This document shows, piece by piece, positions 33,987-42,598 of a DNA stretch of 64,000 bases. The DNA comes from Desulfolinea sp050305405. Lineage in GTDB: Bacteria > Chloroflexota > Anaerolineae > Anaerolineales > Villigracilaceae. A program made the translations under genes and the position numbers. The notes beneath the pieces were generated by a model. It was not told the DNA's origin. It was given only the letters and a program-made list of their open reading frames with translations, and ran no database searches. The stretch is from contig JBNLFG010000010.1 of the NCBI GenBank assembly GCA_050305405.1, forward strand, positions 1 through 64,000, written 5' to 3'. The first letter of the stretch is position 1. Each line of letters starts with the position of its first letter.

Positions 33987-34370
33987 ATGAAGAAATTCTC
34001 AAGCGCCAGATTGCTCTTGGTCGCGATCTTTCTAAGCATTTTTCTTGCTTCTTGTTCTTCAGCGAGCTCATTTCCACCTGACGCCGAGAGAGCCCTTGAA
34101 GCCTACTGGCAATCGCTTCCTTCTTATCCAACTATCACCTATCAAACGCAGCAGGCTTGGCCGGGTGTGGAAAGTGCAACACCTAGGGCTCCGAATATGG
34201 AAGTCTGGTGTGTAGAGACAGAGATAACCGCAGCGGAAGATGTCTCGCTGATTGGCGAAACGCTGACCTGGATTGTGATTCGGGATAATCAAGATGCAGA
34301 CTGGACGGCAGCTATGTTGGCTACGATGTCGTCGCTCTGGCCATACGAAGCTTGCGGAAAAGACTTCTGA
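33987..34370 (+). CDS. Small lipoprotein of unknown function
   Basis: A 127-residue exported lipoprotein: signal segment MKKFSSARLLLVAIFLSIF and lipobox LASC (C23). The mature part (about 105 residues) shows no recognised domain; it has conserved-looking WCVETEITAAEDVS and two further cysteines. The same frame is open 20 codons upstream, but that part is an SMP-30 gene remnant and would bury the signal peptide, so I place the start at 33987 although its ribosome site is weak. Confidence 0.55.
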   Translation: MKKFSSARLLLVAIFLSIFLASCSSASSFPPDAERALEAYWQSLPSYPTITYQTQQAWPGVESATPRAPNMEVWCVETEITAAEDVSLIGETLTWIVIRDNQDADWTAAMLATMSSLWPYEACGKDF

Positions 34371-34384
34371 TTGTAGACTTCTTT

Positions 34385-34453
34385 ATGCTGAATGTAGCTG
34401 GAAAATGGGCTTTGGTCACAGGAGCCAGTCGTGATGTGGTCTTGCCTAGATGA
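34385..34453 (+). pseudogene. Five-prime remnant of a short-chain dehydrogenase gene
   Basis: Starting at ATG the frame reads MLNVAGKWALVTGASR, the typical N-terminus and nucleotide-binding strand of an SDR oxidoreductase, then unrelated sequence and a TGA after codon 22. It is a second truncated gene start within 500 bp. Confidence 0.6.
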
Positions 34454-34510
34454 TGGGGCATCAGCTAGGATTATGCAAAAATATCCATATTGAAACCAAA
34501 GGGAATAAAA

Positions 34511-34536
34511 AAACTGCCCGACCGGGCAGTTTTTCT
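34511..34536 (+). terminator. Rho-independent terminator before the kinase promoter
   Basis: ACTGCCC (34513-34519) pairs with GGGCAGT (34524-34530), flanked by As and followed by TTTTTCTTTTC. Confidence 0.85.
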
Positions 34537-34548
34537 TTTCTCTTAGGT

Positions 34549-34588
34549 CTTTCCTCGCTCTCAGCAAAAATACTCTATAATCTCCTGA
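34549..34588 (+). promoter_or_regulatory. Promoter segment, second copy
   Basis: TATAAT at 34576-34581 inside a 40-bp stretch nearly identical to 33873-33914. It probably drives the kinase and SMP-30 genes. Confidence 0.6.
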
Positions 34589-34601
34589 AAGCGAGAAACT
34601 C

Positions 34602-35246
34602 ATGAACTCTGAATCAATCCCTAATCTCATTGTTATTTCTGGTTCTGTCGGCGCAGGAAAATCAACAATTGCAGCGCTGCTTTCCAAAGCCTTGAATGAC
34701 GCACCTGTCTTGACCTTTGATCACTACGAAAACTTTGTCCAATGGCCCGACGACATGCAGCAATGGATGCAAGATGGTGCTGATCCCAGCAGTATTCGCG
34801 TTCCAAGGTTAAAAGATGATCTGCTGGCATTGCTGCACGGTGAATCCATAATCTATCCGCTGGGGGATAAGGTTGTCCAGCCTGCAAACTATATCCTGCT
34901 CGAAGAGCCCTCCGGCCGCGAAAGGGATGAAATCAGCGAACTGATTGATCTGGTGATCTACTTGGATGTGCCTCAGGATATTTGCGTGCTGCGCATGATT
35001 CAACGCGTTTTAGATATGGAAACCTGGATGTCAAAAGGCACGTTCGAGCAAGAAGCCCAAGCAGATTTGGCTCATCAACTTAATGCCGTGGCAACCTGGG
35101 CCACGCAATATGAACGCGCTCGTTCCATGTATATGAATGTCAGCAGTCGCGTCAAAGGTCACGCAGATATCATCGTCGACGGTATGCAGTCGACAAGTCA
35201 AATTACAGCAGAGATCGCACATGCAATCAAGGATAAAAAGGAATAA
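34602..35246 (+). CDS. P-loop kinase-like NTPase
   Basis: A 214-residue protein with the Walker A motif GSVGAGKST (14-22) and a uridine-kinase-like layout: TFDHYENFVQWPDD after the P-loop and the strand NYILLEEPSGRERDE in place of Walker B, then the LID-like region MIQRVLDMETW. It likely phosphorylates a small molecule; the substrate is unknown. It ends 1 bp before the SMP-30 start, so the two are co-translated and might act on the same sugar. Confidence 0.7.
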   Translation: MNSESIPNLIVISGSVGAGKSTIAALLSKALNDAPVLTFDHYENFVQWPDDMQQWMQDGADPSSIRVPRLKDDLLALLHGESIIYPLGDKVVQPANYILLEEPSGRERDEISELIDLVIYLDVPQDICVLRMIQRVLDMETWMSKGTFEQEAQADLAHQLNAVATWATQYERARSMYMNVSSRVKGHADIIVDGMQSTSQITAEIAHAIKDKKE

Positions 35247-35247
35247 T

Positions 35248-36108
35248 ATGAAACTGGAACTGGTTACTGACCAAGCTACCCAGATCGGCGAAAACCCGCT
35301 CTGGCATCCCGCAGAAAAACGCCTCTACTGGACCGACATCATCACCGGTCGCCTTTTTCGCTACGATCCCGCCGAGGGCGAGATCGAGCAAATTTACAGC
35401 GGCGATTCCGTTGGCGGCTTCACCTTTCAACCGGATGGCAGCCTGTTGCTCTTCATGCAGCGCGGCAAAATTGCCCTTTGGCGCGACGGAGAACTGAGCC
35501 CGCTCATCGACGAGATTCCCGCCGAACGCGAAAGCCGCTTCAATGATGTGATCGCCGATCCGCAGGGACGTGTTTTCTGCGGGACAATGCCCTCCGCCAC
35601 ACACGGGGGACGCCTCTATCGCCTCGACCGTGATTTGAACTTGACTCCGTTGCTCGAAAATATCGCCATCTCCAATGGACTCGGCTTCACCCCCGATCGA
35701 AAAGGCCTCTACTACACCGAATCGGATGCGCGCAAAATCCACTTTTTCGACTACGACGAAGCCAGTGGCGAAATCAGCAATCAGCGCCTTTGGAAACAGC
35801 TCCCCCCCAACGTGGGCGTCCCCGACGGCATGACTGTCGATAGCGAAGGTTGCATCTGGTCTGCGCGCTGGGATGGTGGCGCAGTCTATCGCTACGCGCC
35901 CAACGGCGAGATACTCGAGCATATTGAAATCCCGGCTAAGAAAGTTACCAGCATCTGCTTCGGCGGCGACGACCTGCGCGATCTCTACATCACCACGGCG
36001 CTAAATGGCAGCACTAAAGCCGATGAGGGCGAGGGCGCTGGCGCGCTCTTCCGTCTGCATGTCGATGTCGCCGGGCTGCCTGAGTTCTACTCGAAAATTG
36101 GGGTTTAG
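35248..36108 (+). CDS. SMP-30/gluconolactonase family protein
   Basis: Six-bladed propeller that opens sugar lactones. The 286-residue protein keeps the metal ligands of the family: E15 (IGENPLWHP), N99 (RFNDVIAD), N143 (ISNGLGF) and D193 (VPDGMTVD). I chose the ATG at 35248, preceded by AAAAGGAA; the open frame further upstream overlaps the kinase. Coupled to a P-loop kinase it may belong to a sugar-acid pathway. A paralogous 5' fragment lies at 33927. Confidence 0.9.
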   Translation: MKLELVTDQATQIGENPLWHPAEKRLYWTDIITGRLFRYDPAEGEIEQIYSGDSVGGFTFQPDGSLLLFMQRGKIALWRDGELSPLIDEIPAERESRFNDVIADPQGRVFCGTMPSATHGGRLYRLDRDLNLTPLLENIAISNGLGFTPDRKGLYYTESDARKIHFFDYDEASGEISNQRLWKQLPPNVGVPDGMTVDSEGCIWSARWDGGAVYRYAPNGEILEHIEIPAKKVTSICFGGDDLRDLYITTALNGSTKADEGEGAGALFRLHVDVAGLPEFYSKIGV

Positions 36109-36174
36109 TCTATCCAGGACAGCCTCTATTACTCTACCCCGCTCCGTCGCCATATTTTTCTGTATAATTAGCCC

Positions 36175-38076
36175 ATGCCCTCTAAACGCCCAACTCTCCG
36201 TCAACGTACACATTACCTGTGGGATCGCTTCATGTCCTTCGGTACGCCTGCTCTTGTGAGCGGGTTATTTTTGATCTCGATCATTATCATTTTCATCACA
36301 GCCAGCTACGTTGATCTGCGCGGCATCTCCCCCGGAAAAGAGAGCTTTACTCATCTGGTCTGGAGCAGCTTGATGCGCACCCTTGACCCCGGCACGATGG
36401 GCGGGGATGAGGGGATTTTGGAGTATCGCCTAAGCATGCTCTTTGTGACATTGGGCGGCATCTTTACCGTCAGTACCCTGATCGGTATTCTCAGCAATGA
36501 ATTGGATCAACAATTGGAACGTCTCCGCAAGGGACGCTCGATGGTGATAGAGAAGGGTCACACCGTGATTTTGGGTTGGTCCCCGCAAATTTTCATCATC
36601 TTGTCTGAATTGATGACCGCTAAAGAGAACAAAAAACATGCCCATATCGTTGTGCTTGCTGAAAAAGATAAACTTGATATGGAAGATGAGTTTAATGCCC
36701 GTGTCAAGAAGCGCGGCAACAAGACGCGAGTTATCTTCCGCAGCGGCAACCCGATCGATTTGACCGAGCTTGAGATCGTAAATCCCCATCAGGCGCGTTC
36801 GATTATCATTTTGCCGCCCGAGCAGGGCGATGAAGATGCCTATGTCATCAAAGTGATTCTTGCGCTCACCAACAACCCCAACCGGGATGAGAAACCCTAT
36901 CATATCGTCACCCAACTTCTCGATGAGAAGAATCTCGATGTGATCAAAACGATCAGCGAACGGGATAAGGTGCAGCCGATCATGACGAGTGATATGATCG
37001 CACGCATCATGACGCAGACCTCACGCCAATCGGGGCTTTCGGTCATTTACACGCAGCTTTTTGAGTTTGATGGTGATGAAATTTATTTGGCTCCCGCCGA
37101 TACTTTTGCGGGTAAAACGTATGGAGAAGTGCTCAGCGCCTACGAAACATCTTCTGTGATCGGGTTGCGGCAGGTGAACGGGACGGTCTTAATGAATCCC
37201 TCGATGGGGACGCCGATCGCAAGCGGTGATCAGATTTTCGCCATATCCGAAGACGATGACACGGTGGCAATTTCCGGGTTGCGGGCGTTTCCGGTTGTTG
37301 AGTCCCAGATCAAGATCAAAGCTGAAGAAAATGCGGCATCCGCAGAAAAAGCGCTCATCATCGGTTGGAATCATTGTGCGCCAACCATCTTGTGTGAGTT
37401 GAATAATTATGTCGCCAAAGACTCAAAGGTCTTGGTTGTAACGCGAGAGAATGTTGGTCGTAATTTCAGAAAATGTGCGGCGGCTGTCGACCATCTTGAT
37501 GTCCAATTTAGGGTCGGCGATCCGACCAGTCGTCAATTTCTTGATGAGTTGCAAACGGAGCAGTATGAGCATATTATTGTGCTCAGTTGTGGAAGTTTGA
37601 GCATGCAGGATGCCGATTCAAACACGCTCGTCACCTTGCTGCATTTACGTGATATTGCCGAGAAATCAGATAGCCCTTACTCGATCGTCAGTGAAATGCT
37701 TGACCTGCGTAATCGCCAATTGGCCGAAGTAACGCAGGTGAATGATTTTATTGTCAGCGACCATCTGATCAGTTTGATGATGGCACAGCTTTCAGAGAAT
37801 AAACATCTTTATGATGTTTTTACCGACATCTTTGATGCCGATGGCTCCGAGATTTACCTGAAACCAATTAGCAATTATGTGGTCACCGGAGAACCGGTCA
37901 ATTTCTACACGCTGGTTGAGGCTGCGCGCCGTTGCGGGCAAACTGCCATTGGCTACCGTTTAGCAGCGGATGCAAATCATGCAGAGGGTAATTATGGCGT
38001 GCATATCAATCCGAATAAGGCACAGGCGGTTCTCTTTAACGAGGATGATAAGCTGATCGTTCTTTCGGAAATCTAA
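36175..38076 (+). CDS. CASTOR/POLLUX-type ion channel with tandem RCK-like domains
   Basis: A 633-residue protein with membrane segments at about 24-46 and 88-107, separated by a pore-like loop (HLVWSSLMRTLDPGTMGGD), then two Rossmann/RCK-type halves starting at about 129 (HTVILGWSPQIFIIL) and 390 (KALIIGWNHCAPTIL). This is the layout of bacterial relatives of the plant nuclear channels CASTOR and POLLUX. Cation conduction gated by a cytosolic ligand or ions is likely; selectivity is unknown. Single gene; a TATAAT-like box lies close to its start. Confidence 0.85.
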   Translation: MPSKRPTLRQRTHYLWDRFMSFGTPALVSGLFLISIIIIFITASYVDLRGISPGKESFTHLVWSSLMRTLDPGTMGGDEGILEYRLSMLFVTLGGIFTVSTLIGILSNELDQQLERLRKGRSMVIEKGHTVILGWSPQIFIILSELMTAKENKKHAHIVVLAEKDKLDMEDEFNARVKKRGNKTRVIFRSGNPIDLTELEIVNPHQARSIIILPPEQGDEDAYVIKVILALTNNPNRDEKPYHIVTQLLDEKNLDVIKTISERDKVQPIMTSDMIARIMTQTSRQSGLSVIYTQLFEFDGDEIYLAPADTFAGKTYGEVLSAYETSSVIGLRQVNGTVLMNPSMGTPIASGDQIFAISEDDDTVAISGLRAFPVVESQIKIKAEENAASAEKALIIGWNHCAPTILCELNNYVAKDSKVLVVTRENVGRNFRKCAAAVDHLDVQFRVGDPTSRQFLDELQTEQYEHIIVLSCGSLSMQDADSNTLVTLLHLRDIAEKSDSPYSIVSEMLDLRNRQLAEVTQVNDFIVSDHLISLMMAQLSENKHLYDVFTDIFDADGSEIYLKPISNYVVTGEPVNFYTLVEAARRCGQTAIGYRLAADANHAEGNYGVHINPNKAQAVLFNEDDKLIVLSEI

Positions 38077-38105
38077 TACACTGCTAGCCACATGATACTT
38101 TTGTT

Positions 38106-38222
38106 TTGAAGGTGGTTGAGTAGCCTGAAGCGAAGCGAAAGGCGTATCGAAACCACAAAAATCTCATTATCTTCTTTGAATTGTTGGTTTCGATACGGCG
38201 AAAGGCATTGCCTACTCAACTA
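38106..38222. repeat. Dispersed palindromic repeat, family R3
   Basis: GTGGTTGAGTAGCCTGAAGC and GGCGTATCGAAACCAC on the left, GTTTCGATACGGCG...TTGCCTACTCAAC on the right. Related: 19359-19483, 59001-59123, half copy 27038-27061. It takes up most of the 228-bp gap before the MFS gene. Confidence 0.85.
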
Positions 38223-38304
38223 ACGGATACACTTTTTGACAAACTGTCATATTGCTAGATACAGATAAATACTTTCCGTTTAGTCTGCGTTCTATTGGAT
38301 ATAA

Positions 38305-39468
38305 ATGAAAACATCAAAAGAACCAACCCAAGTTCTCCACACCCCTATCTTTCTCTGGTCACTTCCCTTTACCTTTCTTTACTTCTCTCTGCCTATTATT
38401 AGCAAAGAATTTGGGGCCAACGCTCTTGAGATTGGCGGACTCTTCTCCATTTTTACGGCCACCACCCTGTTGCTGCGCCCCTTCATCGGTTGGGGCTTGG
38501 ATCGCATCGGACGTAAGATATTCTTCGTTGCTTCTCTTGTGCTTTATACCGCATCAATGTTGGCGTTCGCCTTTGCTGATTCGCTCAACGGACTTTATCT
38601 CGCTCGTCTGATCCAGGGTGCAGGTTCAGCCTTCTTGTGGAGCGCGCTCAACACCATCGTCGCTGACTTGACCACGCCCGAAACCCGCGGGCGCGCAATG
38701 GGGCGCGTGGATGAAGTTACCTCGCGCGGGGGGATGGTCGGGGTCTTTATCGGCATCGGAATTATGCTCAATCTCCCTAGTGACGTAAGTTGGGAACTGG
38801 CCTTCTTCCTCTATGCCACCCTGATGGCGGTCGGTGCCTGGCTGACCTGGCGTAATCTTCCTGAAACCAAACCCTCTGAGAAACTTACCCAAGTCACACC
38901 AAAACGTCCGCGTGCGCTCATTAATCTAATGGTGGTCGTCTTTGTTACCGGCGTATCCGAATCCATGCTTGCGCCCATTTACCTCATCTATTTGCAGGAT
39001 AAATTCACTGTTGATGTTTACACGCTCGGTTGGGCTTTCTTTCCAGCGGGCATAGTTAGTGCCTTTCTCGCATCTCGCTTGGGAGCGTTCAGTGACCGCT
39101 ATGGGCGCATTTCGATGATCGCACTTGGGATGGTCGGCACAGGCATCATCTCCGCACTTTTGCCTGGGCTTCCCTCCATTCTGTGGTTGACAGTTCTTTA
39201 CACTTTAGCCAGTGTTATGTGGTCGATCTCCGAACCCGCCGAAGCAGCCCTCGTCGCAGAACTGAACGGCAGCGACCGCCTTGGTCTCGGCTATGGTCTC
39301 TACGACTTCTGGACCAGCTTTGGCATGGTCGTCGGCCCGCTCATCGGCGGTGCCTTATACGACCAGGTCGGTCAAGGCTCGCCCTTTTACCTAAACGGTA
39401 TTGTGCTCATCCTGAGCGCGGTTTGGGTTTTCATTTTTCTCAAAAAGGATACGCTCAAAAATGGCTAA
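38305..39468 (+). CDS. MFS transporter, about 12 membrane segments
   Basis: A 387-residue permease with the conserved loop 2-3 motif GWGLDRIGRKIFF (variant of GxxxDRxGRR) and a second copy, GAFSDRYGRISM, in the C-terminal half. Probably a proton-driven exporter; the substrate is unknown. It overlaps the reductase gene that follows by 8 bp, so the two belong together. Confidence 0.85.
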   Translation: MKTSKEPTQVLHTPIFLWSLPFTFLYFSLPIISKEFGANALEIGGLFSIFTATTLLLRPFIGWGLDRIGRKIFFVASLVLYTASMLAFAFADSLNGLYLARLIQGAGSAFLWSALNTIVADLTTPETRGRAMGRVDEVTSRGGMVGVFIGIGIMLNLPSDVSWELAFFLYATLMAVGAWLTWRNLPETKPSEKLTQVTPKRPRALINLMVVVFVTGVSESMLAPIYLIYLQDKFTVDVYTLGWAFFPAGIVSAFLASRLGAFSDRYGRISMIALGMVGTGIISALLPGLPSILWLTVLYTLASVMWSISEPAEAALVAELNGSDRLGLGYGLYDFWTSFGMVVGPLIGGALYDQVGQGSPFYLNGIVLILSAVWVFIFLKKDTLKNG

Positions 39469-40516
39469 AATCCTCATCTACGGCTCTTATGGTTACGCTG
39501 GAAATCTGATCGCACAACTGGCTGCAAAAAAAGGATTGGATGCCATCCTCAGCGGGCGCGACGCCCAAAAGCTCGCGAAACAAAGCGTGGATTTAGGCTT
39601 GCCCTCGTCCGCTTTTGATCTTTCCGAAACCGAAAAACTGGATGCCGCACTCCGCGACGTTGACGTGGTGCTGCACTGCGCCGGTCCTTTCGGCTATACC
39701 TACAAAGTCATGACAGAGGCCTGCCTGCGCACGAGCACCCACTACCTCGACATCGGTGGCGGCATCCCCGAACTCGAAGCGGTCGCCGCGCTGGATGCGG
39801 ACGCCAAATCCGCAGGAATTATGATGACCCCCGGCGCAGGTTTTGACGTGGTTCCCTCCGACTGTTTGCTCAATTACGCCAAAGAGAAATTGCCCGATGC
39901 CACACAGCTACGCCTCTTCATTCGCAGTGTGGGCGGTGGTTTCTCGCGTGGGACTGCCCGTTCGGGAATTGAGAATATCGAACGCCGCGGCATCATTCGC
40001 AAGAACGGGAAGCTTGTCCAAGTCCCGCCTGCGTGGAAGACCCCTGATGTGGATTTTGGGCGTGGTCCCGTTAAGTTGACGTCGATTCCTTGGGGAGATG
40101 TGGCGACGGCCTATCACAGCAGCGGTGTGCCGAATATCGAAACCTATATGCATTTCCCCGCAATTGCGATCCGCACGATGAAAGTGATGCCCTATCTCGG
40201 CTGGCTGCTCTATAACCGCCCGGCAAAGGAACTGCTTAAGGCACTGATCGGACTTTTCCCTCCTGGCCCATCTCCCGAACAAAACAAAAAAGGATTCAGC
40301 CTACTGATCGCCGAGGCCGAGAATGCTAAAGGCGAAACGATACGCGCCAAGCTACGCACGCCCGAAGCCTACGGTTTCACGGCCATAACGAGCCTCGCTA
40401 TCGCCGAGCACATTTTGGCGGGCGATTTCAAGGTCGGTTTCCAGACGCCGAGCATGGCCTATGGCGCGGATTTTGTTTTGGGCTTTGATGGGGTGGAGCG
40501 GGAAGATTTAGCCTGA
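39461..40516 (+). CDS. Saccharopine-dehydrogenase-like / trans-acting enoyl-reductase-like protein
   Basis: A 351-residue NAD(P)-binding protein: the Rossmann motif GSYGYAGNLIAQLAA at the N-terminus, then VVLHCAGPFGYTYKVMTEAC and THYLDIGGGIPEL, the signature of the saccharopine-dehydrogenase-like family that includes mycobacterial trans-acting enoyl reductases. Substrate unknown; its co-translated partner is an MFS transporter. Confidence 0.8.
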   Translation: MAKILIYGSYGYAGNLIAQLAAKKGLDAILSGRDAQKLAKQSVDLGLPSSAFDLSETEKLDAALRDVDVVLHCAGPFGYTYKVMTEACLRTSTHYLDIGGGIPELEAVAALDADAKSAGIMMTPGAGFDVVPSDCLLNYAKEKLPDATQLRLFIRSVGGGFSRGTARSGIENIERRGIIRKNGKLVQVPPAWKTPDVDFGRGPVKLTSIPWGDVATAYHSSGVPNIETYMHFPAIAIRTMKVMPYLGWLLYNRPAKELLKALIGLFPPGPSPEQNKKGFSLLIAEAENAKGETIRAKLRTPEAYGFTAITSLAIAEHILAGDFKVGFQTPSMAYGADFVLGFDGVEREDLA

Positions 40517-40521
40517 CAGGT

Positions 40522-40561
40522 GAGACTACAAAAGCCTTAAAAACTTTTGTAGTCTCTTTTT
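40522..40561. terminator. Bidirectional terminator between convergent genes
   Basis: A 13-bp perfect stem GAGACTACAAAAG/CTTTTGTAGTCTC (40522-40534, 40544-40556) followed by TTTTT on the plus strand. Confidence 0.88.
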
Positions 40562-41786
40562 ATTTAACGAAGATCGCCACGCTGTCAATTTGCGCGGTAT
40601 GAGGAGCGACGTCAAAGGGGGTGACCGACTGTAGCTGATACCCGCCCTCGATCAGACGTGCCGCATCCCGAGCCAATGTCGACGGATCGCGCGAGACGTA
40701 GGCTAGCTCGGCGGAACCGAGGGCGAGAATCCCGTCGAGGGTATGGCGACCAAGCCCCCCCACGGGCGGGTCGACGAGGATGATGTCCGGGGTGAAATCG
40801 AGGCTGGGGAGTACATCCATTGCTTGCGCCTGGTAGAGTTCCACATTCTCAAATTCATCCAGATTGATTGCAAAATCGTCGCAGGCGGCAGCGTCTGATT
40901 CGACGCAGACCAACCGATCGACTTGCTGCGCTAAAAAGGCGCTGAAGGAGCCGATGCCGCTGTGCAGTTCGAGCAGGCTGGTTTCGGGCGTGAGCGTGAG
41001 AGTTTCGAGCAGATGCGTGATGATTTGCTCGGCAACAGGCAGGTTGGAATGCGAGAAGCAGGTGGGGGAGGCGCGGAAGGGACGCTCGTGGAGTAGATTG
41101 ACGAGATGGTCATCGCCGCCCATGATGATGGCTTCGCCGTTGTTGACGTGGACAACCGAGAGATCGTCGAGCAGGCGCATTTCGGGCGTTTCGGGGTTGT
41201 CGGAGTAGAAGATGAACATCAGGTTGTCGGCTGCATCCTGACGCAGGGAAATTTGCTCGAAGAGGTCGTTGGCACCGAACTCGAGGTCTTCCCAAAATTC
41301 GTTGATGGCAGGTGCAGGAAGGTGACATTCTTCAAGGTAGAGCAGGTTGGGGCTTTTGTTCTCGGGGATGTGACGCTCGCTGACGAGGAAATCCATCTGA
41401 TTGCGGTAGTTCCAAAGCTGCGGCGATGGGGCGGTATCGTTGACGGGCGGATTCTCAACTTTGCCGATACGTGTCAGTTGATCGCGCAATATCTCGGCTT
41501 TGGCTTTGAGCTGGGTTTCGTAGGAGATGTGCTGATAAGCGCAGCCCTGACAAACGCCAAAATGTTTACATTTGGGCGCGATACGCTCCGGTGATGCTTC
41601 AAGGATTTCGAGCAATTCGGCGCGGGCGAAGCCTTTTTTCTGGAAAGTCAGGCGGATGCGGACGCGTTCTCCGGGCAGGGCATAAGGAACGAAGACTGCG
41701 CGGTTGTCTGGCTCGGGCAGGCGTCCCATTGTTTCGCCGCCGTAGAGATATTTATCGAGAGTGATTTCGTAGGTTTGGTCGGGCAT
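40560..41786 (-). CDS. TrmA/RlmD-family RNA m5U methyltransferase homologue lacking the catalytic cysteine
   Basis: A 408-residue protein with the family layout: TRAM-like domain (1-60), four-cysteine iron-sulfur site (C73, C79, C82, C154), and a SAM domain (LLELHSGIGSFSAFL; ILVDPPVGGLG). The nucleophile motif that reads SCNP/SCDP in active enzymes is SRDP here, with arginine at 366 (codon CGC; TGC would be Cys), and the C-terminal HxE base region reads AQIDSV. The FFQ motif is FSH. It probably cannot carry out the usual covalent m5U chemistry. The frame is otherwise clean, so it seems to be under selection. Confidence 0.85.
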   Translation of the reverse strand: MPDQTYEITLDKYLYGGETMGRLPEPDNRAVFVPYALPGERVRIRLTFQKKGFARAELLEILEASPERIAPKCKHFGVCQGCAYQHISYETQLKAKAEILRDQLTRIGKVENPPVNDTAPSPQLWNYRNQMDFLVSERHIPENKSPNLLYLEECHLPAPAINEFWEDLEFGANDLFEQISLRQDAADNLMFIFYSDNPETPEMRLLDDLSVVHVNNGEAIIMGGDDHLVNLLHERPFRASPTCFSHSNLPVAEQIITHLLETLTLTPETSLLELHSGIGSFSAFLAQQVDRLVCVESDAAACDDFAINLDEFENVELYQAQAMDVLPSLDFTPDIILVDPPVGGLGRHTLDGILALGSAELAYVSRDPSTLARDAARLIEGGYQLQSVTPFDVAPHTAQIDSVAIFVK

Positions 41787-41806
41787 GGGGTGATTTTATC
41801 CTGTTT

Positions 41807-42559
41807 TCAGTATTTGATTGTAGCGACGATGTCTAGAGCCGTGTCAAGATCATCTGTTGAAAGTTGATCAACGCCAACAGATAGAGCTTCTTTTATTTCA
41901 TCTGGCTTGTTTAGGTTTGCGCCATGAACAAGCATACCCTCTTTGTGAAGCCTTTTAAGAAAATCATTTTCCAACAAAACTTTAGGTAAATGCGCAACTT
42001 GTGCATCTAACAGTTTCATCCAGTCGATAAGATGTTCTTGCCCCAACTCTTTTGATTTCCATGCTGGAAAAGGGTTGAAGAATACGCCTGTGCGAATGTA
42101 GGGAGCATGTTTTTTGATATGCAAAAGTAGCGGGGTATGAGGAGATGTAAGTTCAACATCAGTTTCCACTCTTGTACGCTCAATTTCCCCTAAAACATGT
42201 TGTAGAAAGAGAATGCTTGGGTTTCGGAGTTCAATTTCAAAGCGGATTTTTCCCCTGCCAATATCAAGAATATCCTTCAAGGTTGGCATACGTTCTTTGG
42301 AAAAAGTGTGATCAAATTTTGAGCCAATATCGAACTCTTGCAATTCTTCCAACGTGAAGTCCCCAACGAAGCCTGAACCATCTTCTGTCCTACCAAGAAA
42401 ATAATCATGATGAATAACGAGTTGATTATCTTTTGAGAAATGGACATCAAACTCTATTGCATCCGCGCCCTTTTCTATCGCAGCTTCGAATGCTGAAATA
42501 GAATTTTCCGGAGCGAGTTTTGTTGCTCCCCGATGTGCAATAATCAACGGTTTTTGCAT
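41807..42559 (-). CDS. Glycerophosphodiester phosphodiesterase
   Basis: Hydrolyses glycerophosphodiesters to glycerol-3-phosphate and alcohol. The 250-residue TIM-barrel protein has H9 (IAHRGA), PENS at 17-20, E36 and D38 (IEFDVH) and H51 (VIHHD), the catalytic and metal set of the family. No signal peptide, so it should act in the cytoplasm. More AT-rich than its neighbours. Separated from the next gene by a short hairpin repeat. Confidence 0.92.
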   Translation of the reverse strand: MQKPLIIAHRGATKLAPENSISAFEAAIEKGADAIEFDVHFSKDNQLVIHHDYFLGRTEDGSGFVGDFTLEELQEFDIGSKFDHTFSKERMPTLKDILDIGRGKIRFEIELRNPSILFLQHVLGEIERTRVETDVELTSPHTPLLLHIKKHAPYIRTGVFFNPFPAWKSKELGQEHLIDWMKLLDAQVAHLPKVLLENDFLKRLHKEGMLVHGANLNKPDEIKEALSVGVDQLSTDDLDTALDIVATIKY

Positions 42560-42569
42560 TTTATAAAAA

Positions 42570-42591
42570 GGGGCGACCAGTCGGTCGCCCC
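42570..42591. repeat. Short hairpin GGGGCGACC/GGTCGCCCC (family R11)
   Basis: Perfect palindrome followed by TACAGGGTT. A similar unit is at 47511-47539 (TAGGGGCGGGG...CCCCGCCCCTA). Confidence 0.7.
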
Positions 42592-42598
42592 TACAGGG

